A stretch of 64,000 nucleotides of DNA from Polytrichum commune (lineage: Eukaryota; Streptophyta; Polytrichopsida; Polytrichales; Polytrichaceae): NCBI GenBank assembly GCA_950295325.1, contig OX485805.1:19083501-19147500 (forward strand). Reading direction: 5' to 3'. Below are positions 24,651 through 35,285 of the stretch, one piece after another. Position 1 is the first letter of the stretch. The number at the start of each line of letters is the position of its first letter. The notes beneath the pieces are model-generated. The model made no database searches and was not told where the DNA came from. It was given only the letters and a program-made list of their open reading frames with translations. A program made the position numbers and the translations under genes.

Positions 24651-25705
24651 GAGAGAGAGAAGAAACGCTGACCTCTGATGGGATCAGCATGATTGAAATG
24701 CCCGTTCGACCCACCCTTGATATTATGTCCACTTGACATAATATCAGTGGTGCAGGACTACTAACCCCTCTCGGGGTGGGCACTATGGTAACTGGGGTAA
24801 CCAAGTTGGCCATGCGTTGGTGCGGTTGTAGTGCTTGTAGGGGCAAAGGTTATCACTTTGTGGGGTGGATATTGAGTCATGGGCCTTCCATTAGCTTATT
24901 GTGATATCTTTTATTTATTGGTTGGCTAGTGTTTTAGGGAGTTCTTATGGTAGTTGTGTGTCAAGTGGTATTGACTCGTTATTTTCTATCCTTCTTTTGT
25001 GGAGAATTATGGACATAGCATGTTGTATAGCAATGACATTAATTGCCTCAAATGTGTTCTTGATGCTCTGCTTAGGGATTTTAAATGTTGTTTCAATGTT
25101 ATCCATAGAGGGGATATGTGTGGCAGCCCTAGCGCCTGTAGTGATGACAATTAGTGGGTCTATTTTCCAACCTTTGTTGGCAATATTGTCCATTAATGGT
25201 TTATATTTTTATATTTTACGGTTTATAGTTTCATCCGGTATTCTATCGTTACAGTATGTAAATTTAATGAATTGTATTGTTAGGTTGTCATTAGGTTCTA
25301 TTGGGGGTGAGGACTGATATGGTAGTCCTTTCACACATAAAAGATTTGGTTTGAATCTGGCATTACAATGGCATCTTTGTTGGCCACATACACACGGTAA
25401 TACCCATGAAGGGACCGTGTTTTCTGGGGGGTCATTATTGAATGTTCCTGCATTCATGAGTATATAACATCTTGGCTTTTTTGATGACACTATAAGTTTT
25501 CTTAATTCCCATACTGCTTTATTGTGTCTTTTGGTACGGAGGGCATGAATGTGGTGTTGTTTGCATTTTAGAAGTACATGCAGCCATGTATCCGGGTCTG
25601 TTGAGTCACATATGGGGCATGTAATTGATGGAAAAACTTCTCTTCCGAAGAACAACTATTTCCTGGCATTTCCCATGTATTGACCATGTCTTAGTTTTAG
25701 AAGAC
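24651..25705 (-). pseudogene. 5'-truncated non-LTR retrotransposon (LINE), reverse transcriptase protein C-terminus
   Basis: On the minus strand one frame runs from the 5' break at 25705 to a stop near 24945, with two in-frame stops (TAG near 25656-25658, TAA at 25209-25211). Just after the first stop it encodes a CCHC zinc knuckle: CPIC, nine residues, then H and four residues to C (within TCPICDSTDPDTWLHVLLKC). A Cys/His-rich stretch (PCVCGQQRCHC) follows, and then a 'PLIVITTGA' segment like the end domain downstream of the reverse transcriptase in many LINE proteins. No catalytic domain remains. The 3' untranslated region (24651-24944) has two perfect hairpins. The insert is flanked by a 14-bp duplication, ATGTCATGTGTTCA, at 24637-24650 and 25706-25719. 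The tail is not poly-A but a short TC-rich run. The homology is recognised from motifs, not from a search. Confidence 0.8.
24718..24777 (-). other. Two hairpins in the LINE 3' untranslated region
   Basis: Bases 24718-24729 (TGATATTATGTC) pair perfectly with 24735-24746 around a 5-nt loop. Shortly after, ACCCC TCTC GGGGT at 24764-24777 forms a second stem. In several LINE families the 3' hairpins are the recognition signal for the reverse transcriptase, so a role in template binding is a reasonable inference. Confidence 0.6.
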
Positions 25706-26052
25706 ATGTCATGTGTTCACATTCCAGTATGCAAGAAGAAGATAATCCCGAACACACTAATGCCAAGTGTCATTTGCGAAAAATCAACTTGTAAACCATT
25801 GTGTAACACAAGCATACACCTCATAACACAAATGAACATAATACTCATGCCAACAATGTATCAGTAAACGCACTTGAACGCCAAATATCATGAGGTGACA
25901 CTAATGATAAAGTATACATTTGGTGATGAGTGTGACTTAGCGTGTGCCTCAATATAGGGTACGTGACACTATTACGCATGTGATCCTAAATACCATAAAC
26001 GGTGTAGTAAGTGAGAGTTCTCGTGTGGCCTATTTTCCACTCATGGATATAA

Positions 26053-26446
26053 GAGCATCCTCAGTCGGTCTAGGTAAAGCTCACTGCAAACCAAAACCTA
26101 TCTTTTGACTTACCTAAAATTAGAAACTGAATTTACCATCATTAGAAGCGCACCTAAATAAACGTGAGATATTTCTCAAGAACAAAGAATTGTAAAAATT
26201 TGACGTAGGTGAAATCCCTCATTGAAAACACCACATTTTCAAAATTTAGAGGGAGTGCACCAAATCTTGCTTTAAATGGAAAGATCCTCCCACACTCCCT
26301 CCAAATTTTTGACATTTAGAGGGAGTGTGGGAGGATCTATCCATTTTTAAGCAAGATTTGGTGCACTCCCTCTAAATTTTGAGCAATTTTAAGCAAGATA
26401 GGTCTTGGTTTGCAGTGAGCTTTACCTAGACCGACTGAGGATGCTC
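26053..26446. mobile_element. MITE-5, PIF/Harbinger-like (TAA duplication)
   Basis: The terminal inverted repeats begin GAGCATCCTCAGTCGGTCTA and extend about 50 bp with a single visible difference. It is flanked by TAA at 26050-26052 and 26447-26449. A second, inner inverted repeat (the GAGGGAGTG block near 26240-26305 and 26315-26385) makes most of the 394 bp fold back on itself. GAGCATC-type ends with TWA duplications are known from plant PIF/Harbinger elements. There is no frame, so it is non-autonomous. Confidence 0.9.
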
Positions 26447-26449
26447 TAA

Positions 26450-27846
26450 GGGCTCAACATATATACGACAGTCCCAATGATATGAACATTTTTATATGAA
26501 CATTTTATTGAAGCAAACCTGCAGAGAGAATGATGATGATGATGTCCCTATGGGTACCACAAAGAGGAAACATTCCGTTACATTCCTGTATAACTTGCAA
26601 CCAATTTGTTTCCTTTTGCAACTGCCATATGATGGCCGTTTTACACACATGAGATATGAGATAAGGCATTCATTTATACTAAGGGTTGTGAGAAGAATAT
26701 GAGATAGGGTTTCTTGTGGCCATGGTCAAGGGTCTAAAGACCATGACCAAGAGAAATCCATGGTCGACAGTCTAAAGACCATGACCAGGAGAAATCCACA
26801 TCACTTTCAAAAAGCCTTGTTCAGATGACAGAGTGGAAAGTGGACTTAGACCATGACGTAGTTATTTTAATGAAGATCAAATAATAAAAATAAGGATACG
26901 ATCAACTAAATTGTTTTGGGAGTATCCCAATGTCCCCTTGTCCAGTGGGCATCGGGTCATTGGCATTACGAACGGACACTTTACTCACGCCGGCCCCTTG
27001 CTTGAAAGGGGTTGGAGTTTCTATCTATCTTTTGGGAGTAGACACTGTGTCCTGGTGAGACAACCTATTTGGGTTGTGTCACTGCGAAATCCGGGTGATC
27101 ACTAACCGTTACTAATTTTTGGATTTGTAGGATTCCATGTCACTTTCTCATTCATTTTCTAACATGGTCACTCTTTTCTTGGGTGCCTTGTGTACAAGGA
27201 AGAGACTCATACCACCATTCATTTTCTCAACCAATCAGAGAATTTAGAACGCGGTGGTGGTCATGGTCACGGGTCACTCGTGTAAATTGGCCCTAAGCAT
27301 GGGCATGCCTCTCATGCATCCGTGCTAAAATAAAATCATGCCTAAGGAGTTGGTTTGGGGGAGTTGGGGTGTAAAAATGAGGTGCATTATCATTGTAGGA
27401 GTTTTCATACCACACGTGTCATCACTATAACAGTCATTGTGTGGTCTTATCAACCTTTTTCTTCCATGAGGAAGGTTATAGAACTTATGAATGCAGATCT
27501 AGACTGCACCCTATTTGTGCATCATATAGTCACTCATTGGGAAAACAAATTGGATTGATTATGGTAAATAGCATGGGCACTTATAAGGTGCGATCCACCT
27601 TGGGTAACTTTGTAGTGTGGCATCATGATAATATACATCATCATGGTGGACAACAATGTGCAACCCAAGTTACACTTACACTTTGAGTTTTTTGAACCAC
27701 TCACCATGTTTCGTTCCTTCCCAATTTTGGTTATAAGCGGGGTATCCAATGAAAGCTATTGAGAATGTGAATCCAAAAAGCTTAATCTCGCTTTCTAAGG
27801 CCCAAAGTCGAAGAAGGGAAACATACAAAATTTGAGTTGACGTACA

Positions 27847-27848
<2 letters not shown>
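26450..27848. other. Unassigned; 38-bp tandem pair and a RepE-like end
   Basis: Two tandem 38-bp units lie at 26721-26758 and 26759-26796, each with CATGGTC and GACCATG as a small hairpin. Near 27255-27296 the block 'catggtcacgggtcactcgt' followed by 'ggccctaag' resembles the right end of RepE. No gene is supported. Confidence 0.45.

Positions 27849-27894
<46 letters not shown>
27849..27894. repeat. (CT)23 microsatellite
   Basis: Uninterrupted CT dinucleotide run. Confidence 0.95.
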
Positions 27895-27896
<2 letters not shown>

Positions 27897-27939
27897 AATA
27901 AATGGACTAATCAAGAAAAATGGATGCACCATTAATCAC

Positions 27940-28280
27940 GCCGTTCCTCCTCCATAGCCAGGAACGGTGGGATCTGCCTAAAAACCCCCCATCGAGCGTG
28001 GCTCGGAGGCTAGGTTCGGGAGGGGGTGGCAAGGTTGGGATAAAACATGCCCCCTATTTTTTTTTAATTGGGTGGGGCCTTATTTGATCTCATAAGAGGC
28101 TCCCTAGGGTAATTTGGGGCCGCATGACCCAAATTTAGCAAAAAAAAACCAAAAAAAGTCACCAAGGGGCTAAGACGGGGAGGGCCAGAAAAATGAACCC
28201 CACCGAACCTGGCCTCCGAGCCTCACAGCTGCAACGCTCGTCGGGGGTATTTAGGGAGCCCCGGAACGGTGCTGGTGACT
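27940..28280. mobile_element. GC-rich fold-back element
   Basis: Left arm blocks 'ggaacggtgggatctgccta', 'catcgagcg', 'ggctcggaggctaggttcgg' pair imperfectly with right arm blocks 'ccgaacctggcctccgagcc', 'cgctcgtcg' and 'ggagccccggaacggtg'. The arms are about 80-90 bp and the middle about 150 bp. It is a single copy in this window. The GC content of the arms stands well above the surroundings. The class is not determined because the target duplication is unclear. Confidence 0.6.
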
Positions 28281-28821
28281 AACTAACAGAATTTTGTCAT
28301 GCTACTTTGAGGTGCAATAACTCATAATGGTTATTTGAATTTTGGGGTGAGCACCGTAAGTAATAAGAGTCAGGATAGTGCTCAGTGCTAACTTAAGCTT
28401 AGCCTTGTGAGAAGCACAGGCCCAAAGTCAAAAGCCAAAGTGGCAGAGGGGACCATATTGAATGTCAGATGCAACTGGCAGTGTCCGGAGAGCCAGAACC
28501 AGCTGCTCCACTATTTTTAGTGTGGGTGGGAAGAAAAATTAGTGTGGAAATAATTAGCACGGGCCACACTAATTTCTCTAGTCGAGGTGGACTTAATCAG
28601 AGTTCGGGAAGTTTTTGAAGCCTTAGTGGCTAATTGCCGGTAGTTGCTATGAAGGGTCGGATTTTTTTCCAAATTTACATCGGCAAGAGCCGGTCTTTTG
28701 TAAAATCAATCGGCCAATTGCCTATATTTTCATATTTTCATTGGCCAATATCCGATTAAATGGAATTCATATTGGAACTAATTGTTTTAAAAATGTATGA
28801 AAAGAGTTAATATCCTTGGCA
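28281..28821. other. Unassigned sequence
   Basis: A patch near 28515-28580 ('attagtgtgg' and 'gggccacactaatt') resembles 29365-29490 and 37225-37520. It may be the body of the tRNA-like element that follows on the minus strand. Confidence 0.35.
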
Positions 28822-28860
28822 GGAATTGAACCTAGCAATGCCTTCACCGCTTGAAGGCCA
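28822..28860 (-). repeat. tRNA-like A box and B box pair, possible SINE head
   Basis: On the minus strand an A-box-like run TGGCCTTCAAGCGGTGAAGG (28841-28860) is followed by GGTTCAATTCC (28822-28832), a good B box, and then 'tgccaagg'. The spacing is too short for a functional tRNA because there is no anticodon arm, so this is not a tRNA gene. It is most likely the polymerase III promoter of a tRNA-derived retroposon running toward lower coordinates. Confidence 0.5.
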
Positions 28861-29499
28861 AGGGTCCCCCAATTCTTCATAGAAGCAATTGGATTTGGTC
28901 ATGGAAAGGTTGCATAATTCAAAAAGTTTAAGGTTTAGGGTACTTCCTCAAGTGCATCATCAGATGCCCCAGACAAATAGCGCTCTGGATGCTTCCGGCT
29001 GAAATCCAGTAAGTCACAAGAAGAATCGGCTACATTTATGGGACATTTTCTGACCAACACATTGAATAGGAAATAATTGGAGTTGGGTACAAAGCCAATA
29101 CTAACCCGCAAAGTTTTGTTGTATATTTAGATTTGGGATTGTTTTGAAAGATTGCAGGGTCGAGCTGAGTAACCGTGGGAATCTGCCAAACAGTTTGGGC
29201 CAAATCCTGAATGAATGAATGAAGAAAGAGCTTTGCGTTTGACATTCGTTGGGTTGCGGTCCTCTGCATGAGCCCATTGTTGCCTCTTGTAGGAGTATGG
29301 GCAGTCGCATGATAGATGTGGCACAAAACAACATGACCACACACATTGGTTTTTCTAGAAACACACACATTGTGACCCACACTACTTTTCTACTAAAAGT
29401 TTAGCGTGGGTTGGAGATTCATGTGGCCCACGTTAATTCATGTTATGAAAAGTAGCATGGGCTCTAGAAAATTATTGTGGACCATGGCAATAGGATTAG
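28861..29499. other. Unassigned; patch of 'cccacgctaatt' type repeat at 29365-29490
   Basis: Three overlapping minus frames at 29036-29382 show no motif. The 29365-29490 segment ('gtgacccacactacttttct', 'ttagcgtgggttgga') has diverged relatives at 37225-37520 and 42385-42470. Confidence 0.4.
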
Positions 29500-29695
29500 T
29501 TAGTGTAGTTATAGATGAATTGGGTGAGTTTGAAAGATAACCGCTTGAAGTTCAAGACCTTAAAAAGATTGCACATCATTTTAGAGGAATTTAGAGAATA
29601 TATACCCCAATTTGAGAAAGGAGACCCATAAGATGTCAACATGTAACCGGTGGGACTTGGAACACACTAGGATCTCAATAGCAATTTGAGGTCAC
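29500..29695 (-). repeat. RepB copy 2, reverse orientation
   Basis: Blocks 'gtagttatagatgaattggg', 'gaagttcaagaccttaa', 'cattttagaggaattta', 'gtcaacatgtaaccggt', 'ggacttggaacacactagga' run in RepB order. Confidence 0.7.
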
Positions 29696-30715
29696 AATTG
29701 CACAACTTCCACATAGATTTACACCCACCAACACATGTCCAACTAAAAGGTCCAGTGGTAGATGCTTAGGAGATGTTGCGTTTGAATGTCGTGCAAACTT
29801 TCAGATCAATTGGGAATCGTTTACTAAAAGGGATCAACAACAAACGTGTTTAAAATATGTTGCCCCTAAACAACAGAGTTGACAAATGTCAAATTTTGGT
29901 TTGTAGACCAGTTCCACTGTAAACCAGTTGAGAGCACACTCCCATATTTGAATTAATCCCAAAACAACTATATGTGTTGAATCAAAATAATCCACATGGC
30001 ATAACATAATAGACTTGAACATGAACAAAAGGAGTAGTTGGAACAATAAGGAAACCATCTGAACTAGTGTAAAAGGGGTCATAGTGAACTACTCACAACC
30101 TGAGTATGGTCGCATAGGACATTAGGGGTTAAGTTAGTATGGATCAAGAAGGGCCACCCTAAGTCTGCAAACTTCTCATTGTTGTATTGTCTCTTGAGTT
30201 CCTTGCCATACCTTCCTTGGACCACATGCCCTGGAGGAGGTTCATATGATATTGCACTTCCACATATACTAAGTTATATATTAACTTAAGGGAGAGGGTG
30301 CTTAAACCAACACTTTAAGCTATTGCACGTACATACGACTATGTGGTTGATATATAAAATATATATTCATACCAGCCTTTTAGCTAAACATAGGTATAAA
30401 GGGGTAAAAAGTAGCCTCAATTGAATATTCAAAGTTAATACCACTAGCTTCCTTAAACCAATTCCTAGGCCATGTGTATGATGACCTTGCATATGACGAG
30501 GACCCCACCTTCACTGCCTTGAATCAACACATGATTGCCTAGAACCAACACGACACAATTGGGTACCAAACCCAAGCCAGATCAAAGCCCAACTAGTAAC
30601 GGTGTGCACAGCCACGTGGCCATCTTAACCATCCCACCCAGTACGGTTGCAAAACTGTCACTTTGCAGCCTGGGTACGAACCCCCTTTATGCCCATAATT
30701 GACCCCTCGATGAAC
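29696..30715. other. Unassigned sequence
   Basis: No gene or matched repeat. The minus frame at 29834-30082 (82 codons) lacks a motif. Confidence 0.4.
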
Positions 30716-30915
30716 AGGGAGAACCGACCACTATTTACAAATGAATTGGTTGAGTTTGAGAAATAAGTGGTCGGAAGTTCAAGACTTTAAGAAAATGATT
30801 GATCGTTTTAGAAGAATCCATGGAATCTACTTCAAATTAATCAAATAAAAAAAACCAAAAGATCACAACGTACAACTAGTTGGACTTGGGAACATTAGGA
30901 TTTTGGTTGATTATG
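30716..30915 (-). repeat. RepB copy 3, reverse orientation
   Basis: Blocks 'agggagaaccgacca', 'gaattggttgagtttgagaa', 'ggaagttcaagactttaa', 'atcacaacgtacaactagtt' and 'ttatgcccaaaaatctcccc'. It includes the distal 'ggttctccctgttcat' block seen at 33361-33640. Confidence 0.7.
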
Positions 30916-31389
30916 CCCAAAAATCTCCCCGGACATTGGACCCCCTTTGTGCTTTGTGGGCCTACCACCTTGGCTTTGTGAATATAATGGCTAGAACCAT
31001 TCCCCCCCCCCCCTTGAATAGAATGGCTAGAATAGGCACTGAAAGTCAGCCTAAATCCACCTTGAACCGACTTGAGATAGAATGAAGCATGTTGCCTACC
31101 CTACATGAAGGTAGTGGAGGCTAGTATGAGGTGGCACCACTAATGGCACCTAAAACTGCCACTCCGTGGGCCTGGTAGTCCTACACCATGGGATCAATTC
31201 AAGGTAGTAGAGTGTTGACGATTGGGAGGCACTTATAGGTGTTGGTTTTGGGTGGGGTGTTGGTTTTAGCACCCTCTACTTTATCCCTATCTTATTTGCA
31301 AACCCCCATGTGACCACCCCCAATCTTCCTTTCCCCTTGCTTTCCCACCATGAAACAAACATAAACATTATCTTATAAGGTAAGTTGTG
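30916..31389. other. Unassigned; poly-C 31002-31013
   Basis: A C12 tract is followed by two near copies of 'gaatagaatggctaga' and 'gaatataatggctagaacc'. RepA-associated 'gttggttttagcacc' occurs near 31255. No gene. Confidence 0.4.
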
Positions 31390-31560
31390 CTGCCCAAAAA
31401 CCCAACATAGCATTATAATATGGACACCTGCATTGTAGTGGTGTGTGGTTAGGTGTGATTGTAAACAACCACCAAAAAAATGTGTGCATAAACTTTTGAA
31501 TGATCTACGAACTTACATGAATCATATAATGAATAATCCTAAAGGATAATTAAAAGGGGA
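31390..31560 (+). repeat. RepA fragment, forward orientation
   Basis: 'tggacacctgcattgtagtg' and 'gtgtggttaggtgtga' followed by 'aatgtgtgcataaac' match the left half of RepA. The right half is missing. Confidence 0.5.
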
Positions 31561-33360
31561 CAACAACATGTGAGCGAAGAGGATCTATCTATCTATCTCT
31601 CTATACAAACACATTCATTCATGATTGCTCCCAAGGGAGCAGGCGTTGATATTCACTTAAAATGACAACTCAAAAATTTTCAATAATGGAAAAATGAAGG
31701 CTTTCCTTGGCTTATCAATAGTATGTTGAAAAATAACAATCATATTATTTACCTTTTCAAGTGAGTCCTTACATCACTGTAGCATATTTCTAGTTCTTTA
31801 ATTGTAATATACGTCATATACATGCAAGACCTTGCCCCCCCCCCCCAACACACACACACACAAACCCCCCCTAGAACTATGCACCGCTTTGTATTGAATC
31901 ATGAAACTCAAAGAAGTTCCATTCACCTTTACAAGGGTGAGTACTTGTAGTCATCGTGCAAAAAGAATAATTTAACCCATCGATTCCAATATCTTACATA
32001 TTCATGCAAGATATGCCCTTCTTTTAAAAAATTAAAATAAGAATAAGATTAAAACAAGAAAAACAAACCCAACCACCCTAGACATAACATTAATGAGCAG
32101 CTAGAAGATGGGTTTCTTTCCAAAGGAAGCGGTTGCAATCAAAATTCTCTGATAAATTATAGCCACTTGTCAAAAACTCTATATTACACACAATATGAGT
32201 GCTTCCCATAAACGGGAATCTTGGAATCAAAGGAGAATTGTGCTTGCCTGATACTTGATCCCACAGAACGCATCCAAAGAGCTGAGTATTGTTTTGGAGC
32301 CAGGCATCACGTTGTAATAACTCTGCAAAATATAAAGCAATAAAAGTTCAAGTAACCTTCACCAAGGGGGAGGTGCTTGTTGTGACTATGACAAACAAGA
32401 TGGGAAAAAGGAGGGGGTCTTTTGAGTCCTAACATACCTCAATTGGGATGTACCACCTAGGATTTATAAAAAGAAACTCATGTTTTGTGTCAAAGTTGTG
32501 TCAAATCGACCATTTTGATATTGAAAGTGATGTTTTTTTACATGTCGGAAAGATCCCCTACTTCATCTAATGAAAATCAACAACCAAGTTCATCAATTCT
32601 TATACCATCACGTATTTAAGGTACACATGTATACCCCAAAACCAACCCATAACCTAAAACCGATGAGTATGTTAGTATGTGCATATTTCATATCTTTCAA
32701 TGGGGTTAAGGTTTGTGACAATCATATAAACATATCCGTCGTGGATGAAGGGGCTCTAATTACAACAAACCTCCCTATAGGTTGAGGGTTGATTTATTGC
32801 CATTGACATCTCTCCAAGGTATGTGCCCCTATCATGGACGATATTATACCTAGCAATCTAGACACGATCTATGAATCCCTAGATTTGAGGCGTGAGATGA
32901 AACCATCCCTTGATTTCGTGCATTTCGGATACACCATTCCAATTAGGTGCACAATATACCGTCAGATCAATTCCAACATTCTAATGCTACCTTCAAAGTT
33001 AAATCACATAAAAACTTTTAATTTTTGGCTTGGAAGGGCCAAGTTCCATGTGCCAGTGCCGGTCCGTTTTTTTTTTAAGTGGGTGAGAAACGGGTGACAT
33101 CATCCAAAAAATGAGTGATGTCACCCATTTAATGGAGGGGTACTTCTATGCGGGGTGTTGGTTTGTTCCGATTTCCTACTTTCTCACCAAATTTGGTGAG
33201 TACTAAGATGTCACAATTGATGAAGGTGACCGGTAATGAAGGCCATCATCATTTAACTTTTGATATTCGACTTGCACAAGATTTTCTGTACATTTATAAG
33301 TCCATCTCTCCTTAGTCATGCATGCAGTTTTAGCCTTTTAGGTTAGTGTCCGCGGAGGTT
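31561..33360. other. Unassigned; poly-C near 31835-31846
   Basis: A TATC patch lies near 31582-31600 and a C12 tract near 31835. Plus frames at 32570-32785 and 32834-33097 have no motif that I recognise. No supported gene. Confidence 0.4.
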
Positions 33361-33640
33361 TTGGGCATTAATCGGTCAAAATCCTAATGTTTCCAAGTCC
33401 AACCGGTTACATGTTGTGATCTCTCAGTTTTCCTTCATTAATTTGAGGTATATTCCATAGATTCCTCCAAACCGATGGATAGTTTTTTTCTGAAGTCTTG
33501 AACTTCAACTGGTTATTTATGAACATTCAATCGGTTCATTTGAAAGTAGTGGTTGGTTCTCCCCGTTCATTGTTTTGTGGTTACGTGTTAGTTTTGGGTT
33601 TGCATGCCTACCTGAATCATAATCATATACATGCATCTTT
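33361..33640 (+). repeat. RepB copy 4
   Basis: One of the longer RepB copies: 'tttccaagtccaaccggtta', 'catgttgtgatctctcag', 'gaggtatattccatagattc', 'cttgaacttcaactggttat', 'ggttctccccgttcattg' and, further right, 'gaatcataatcatata', which recurs after the copy at 56752-56960. A LINE copy begins directly after it. Confidence 0.7.
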
Positions 33641-33644
33641 CCAT

Positions 33645-34170
33645 CTTTCGGGGAAGAAACTAGATTACCTCCACCTCAAAGATTTTCTCAAACACGAACA
33701 TGACCAGTACATGAAGCAACCATTGACACCATCACAACGCAAGATCATTGCCGCAAATTGCACCTCGAACTATAGATTAGCCATTGAAAGAGGACGATGG
33801 TCCACTATCCCTATCTCTAGAGATACTAGACTATGCCACTTTTGCTCCTATGATGGAGTTGACAACGAGGCACATTTTGTGTTGGAATGTCCCCTATAAA
33901 AGCCCATTAGAGACAAGTTTCCATCAATATTAGAGAATGCAGTCCTAGGCAGCCTCGCGTCTCTCTTTCGATTGGACCACCAAGTTGACGATACTAGCCT
34001 TTAATCTCACGGAGGCTACCGCACTCTGCCACTCTCTTAGAGAATAAGCTCGTTTGAAATCATCATGATGTACTTTCAGCCCCATTAGCCTTTCCGATTT
34101 CCTGGGGTTTAGAACCAATTCCATCTCATTTCATACAAGCTTTCGCCGAAAGGGGGAAAAGAAAAGAAAA
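33645..34170 (+). pseudogene. Non-LTR retrotransposon 3' end, zinc-knuckle remnant
   Basis: From about 33648 the plus strand encodes SGKKLDYLHLKDFLKHEH, then 'LTPSQRKIIA' and a CCHC knuckle, CHFC, nine residues, H, four residues, C. This is the layout typical of the C-terminal end of LINE reverse transcriptase proteins. Reading is broken by TAA at 33897-33899, a frameshift near 34000 and TAA at 34045-34047. After the frameshift the frame 'LTEATALCHS' continues to a final TGA at 34066-34068. The 3' region ends with a small hairpin (CTTTC GCC GAAAG at 34140-34152) and an AAAAG-type tail near 34156-34170. The family differs from the LINE at 24651-25705, but the knuckle spacing is identical. No clear target duplication is seen. 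The match rests on motif recognition only. Confidence 0.7.
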
Positions 34171-34548
34171 GCATGGCACCAAGTGTACAACTATTGTACT
34201 CTTCACACATAGGTGTAGGATGGCGGGTTTTTTACGTGTCGAATTACGACCATTTTAGACCTCTCAAACGAACATCATCCTAAGGCCTACTATAAACCAA
34301 ACCGTTGCATGAACAAAATAAGAGATTAATAAAAGCACGAGCCATGGGCCACCTATATACATCACGACGGATGAAATCATCCGTAACACAAAACGGGCCA
34401 CATTCCGAAAACCCTTCTCATCACGAGTTTCTCCGATCAAGGATGAGATTCATCCACATATGCTCATCCACAATCTCCAATCCATAAAAACAAACAACCT
34501 ATTATTAAGGGGTTGGCCTTTTAGTAAGGAGGGGGGTTGGTTGGTTGG
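34171..34548. other. Unassigned sequence
   Basis: No gene or matched repeat. It ends in a short GGTT tandem run near 34535-34550. Confidence 0.35.
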
Positions 34549-35050
34549 TTGTAATACGCCCCGTCCCTCGAGGCGGGTCCCACCAAATCCCGGGTCTCCC
34601 GCACCTGCCGCCACAATACAACCCGGGTACCCGGGGCCACCCGGCCCCCCAAAGATTTAAACGAGCTGCCCGTACTGCCCGGTGGTCAAAATACGCGCCC
34701 CCCCCCCCCGTCTGACCCTGGGCCCGGTCTGCCCGGGCGGGATCCGTAGGGGCGCTCCTCCTCTATATTCACAGATACGGTTTCAACGTACGGGATACGG
34801 TCAAAGGTTGCACGAGATCGTGCCATTGGGCAGCCGGGGCAGCCACCCTCACGATTGGGAAAGTTTGACCAGAGGCGGATGTTTGACTTTCCTTTATTAA
34901 TAGGCCCGGGCCGGCTTTTTGTGGGCCAGGCTTGGCATTGATAGGCCTATGATGGGGCCCCCCATTCTTGCCCTCCCGTAGGGGTCAAACCCTAGGCCTT
35001 GACCGCTGTTTTGGATATCGCCGGTGCGGCTGAGCTGGATGGATGATGAG
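34549..35050 (+). other. GC-rich island, possible solo LTR
   Basis: About 500 bp rich in CCCGGG, GGCCC and CGGG words stand out from AT-rich flanks. The left edge reads TGTAATACGCCCCG, a TG start seen in plant LTRs. A TATA-like CTATATTC lies near 34760, and poly-C at about 34698-34709. I cannot find a matching CA end or a 5-bp target duplication, and no internal retrotransposon domain is adjacent. A CpG-rich fragment of another kind is equally possible. Frames through it show no motif. Confidence 0.3.
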
Positions 35051-35110
35051 CATCGTACCCCCTTCCCGTGCCGACGTCATCCATCCACACGTCCATCCAT
35101 CCATCCCCCC
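35051..35110. repeat. ATCC-rich simple repeat
   Basis: Imperfect CATC/ATCC units ending in a C7 run. A related ATCC patch lies at 35370-35412. Confidence 0.7.
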
Positions 35111-35159
35111 CCTCTTTCCCCCTTTTGTTCGGATGCCATTCCATCCTTTAACTTATTAC

Positions 35160-35285
35160 CGCTAGCTACACTAAATACCGTATCTACACTAAATAGGATG
35201 TTTAGTGTTGGATTATACTTAATGTTGTTACCACTCTACCTTGCTCAGCACTAAGTGTCGGATCATTGACAATTAGTGTTAGAAG
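35160..35285 (+). repeat. RepG motif cluster
   Basis: 'actaaataccgta', 'actaaataggatgtttagtg', 'cagcactaagtgtcgga' and 'gacaattagtgtta' are RepG words and match the cluster at 48840-49140 in reverse. Confidence 0.5.

Larger units (their letters stand above)
24061..26010 (-). mobile_element. RepC copy 2, carrying two nested insertions
   Basis: Both ends are visible: 'accgtttatggtatttagtg' near 24066 and its reverse complement 'ataccataaacggtgt' ending near 26007. Read on the minus strand, RepC sequence runs 26010 to about 25706, is interrupted by a LINE (24651-25705), resumes to about 24546, is interrupted by RepD (24206-24545), and resumes to 24061. Removing both insertions leaves a unit near 550 bp that is collinear with 19190-19690. 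The terminal repeats are about 28 bp. Confidence 0.7.

Noticed and set aside
24901-25317. 138-codon plus-strand frame with hydrophobic character
   Set aside because: It is the antisense shadow of the LINE frame on the minus strand. The hydrophobic look follows from complementing its codons.
28822-28860. Possible tRNA gene, minus strand
   Set aside because: There is no room for an anticodon arm and no acceptor stem pairing. It is kept only as a tRNA-like promoter.
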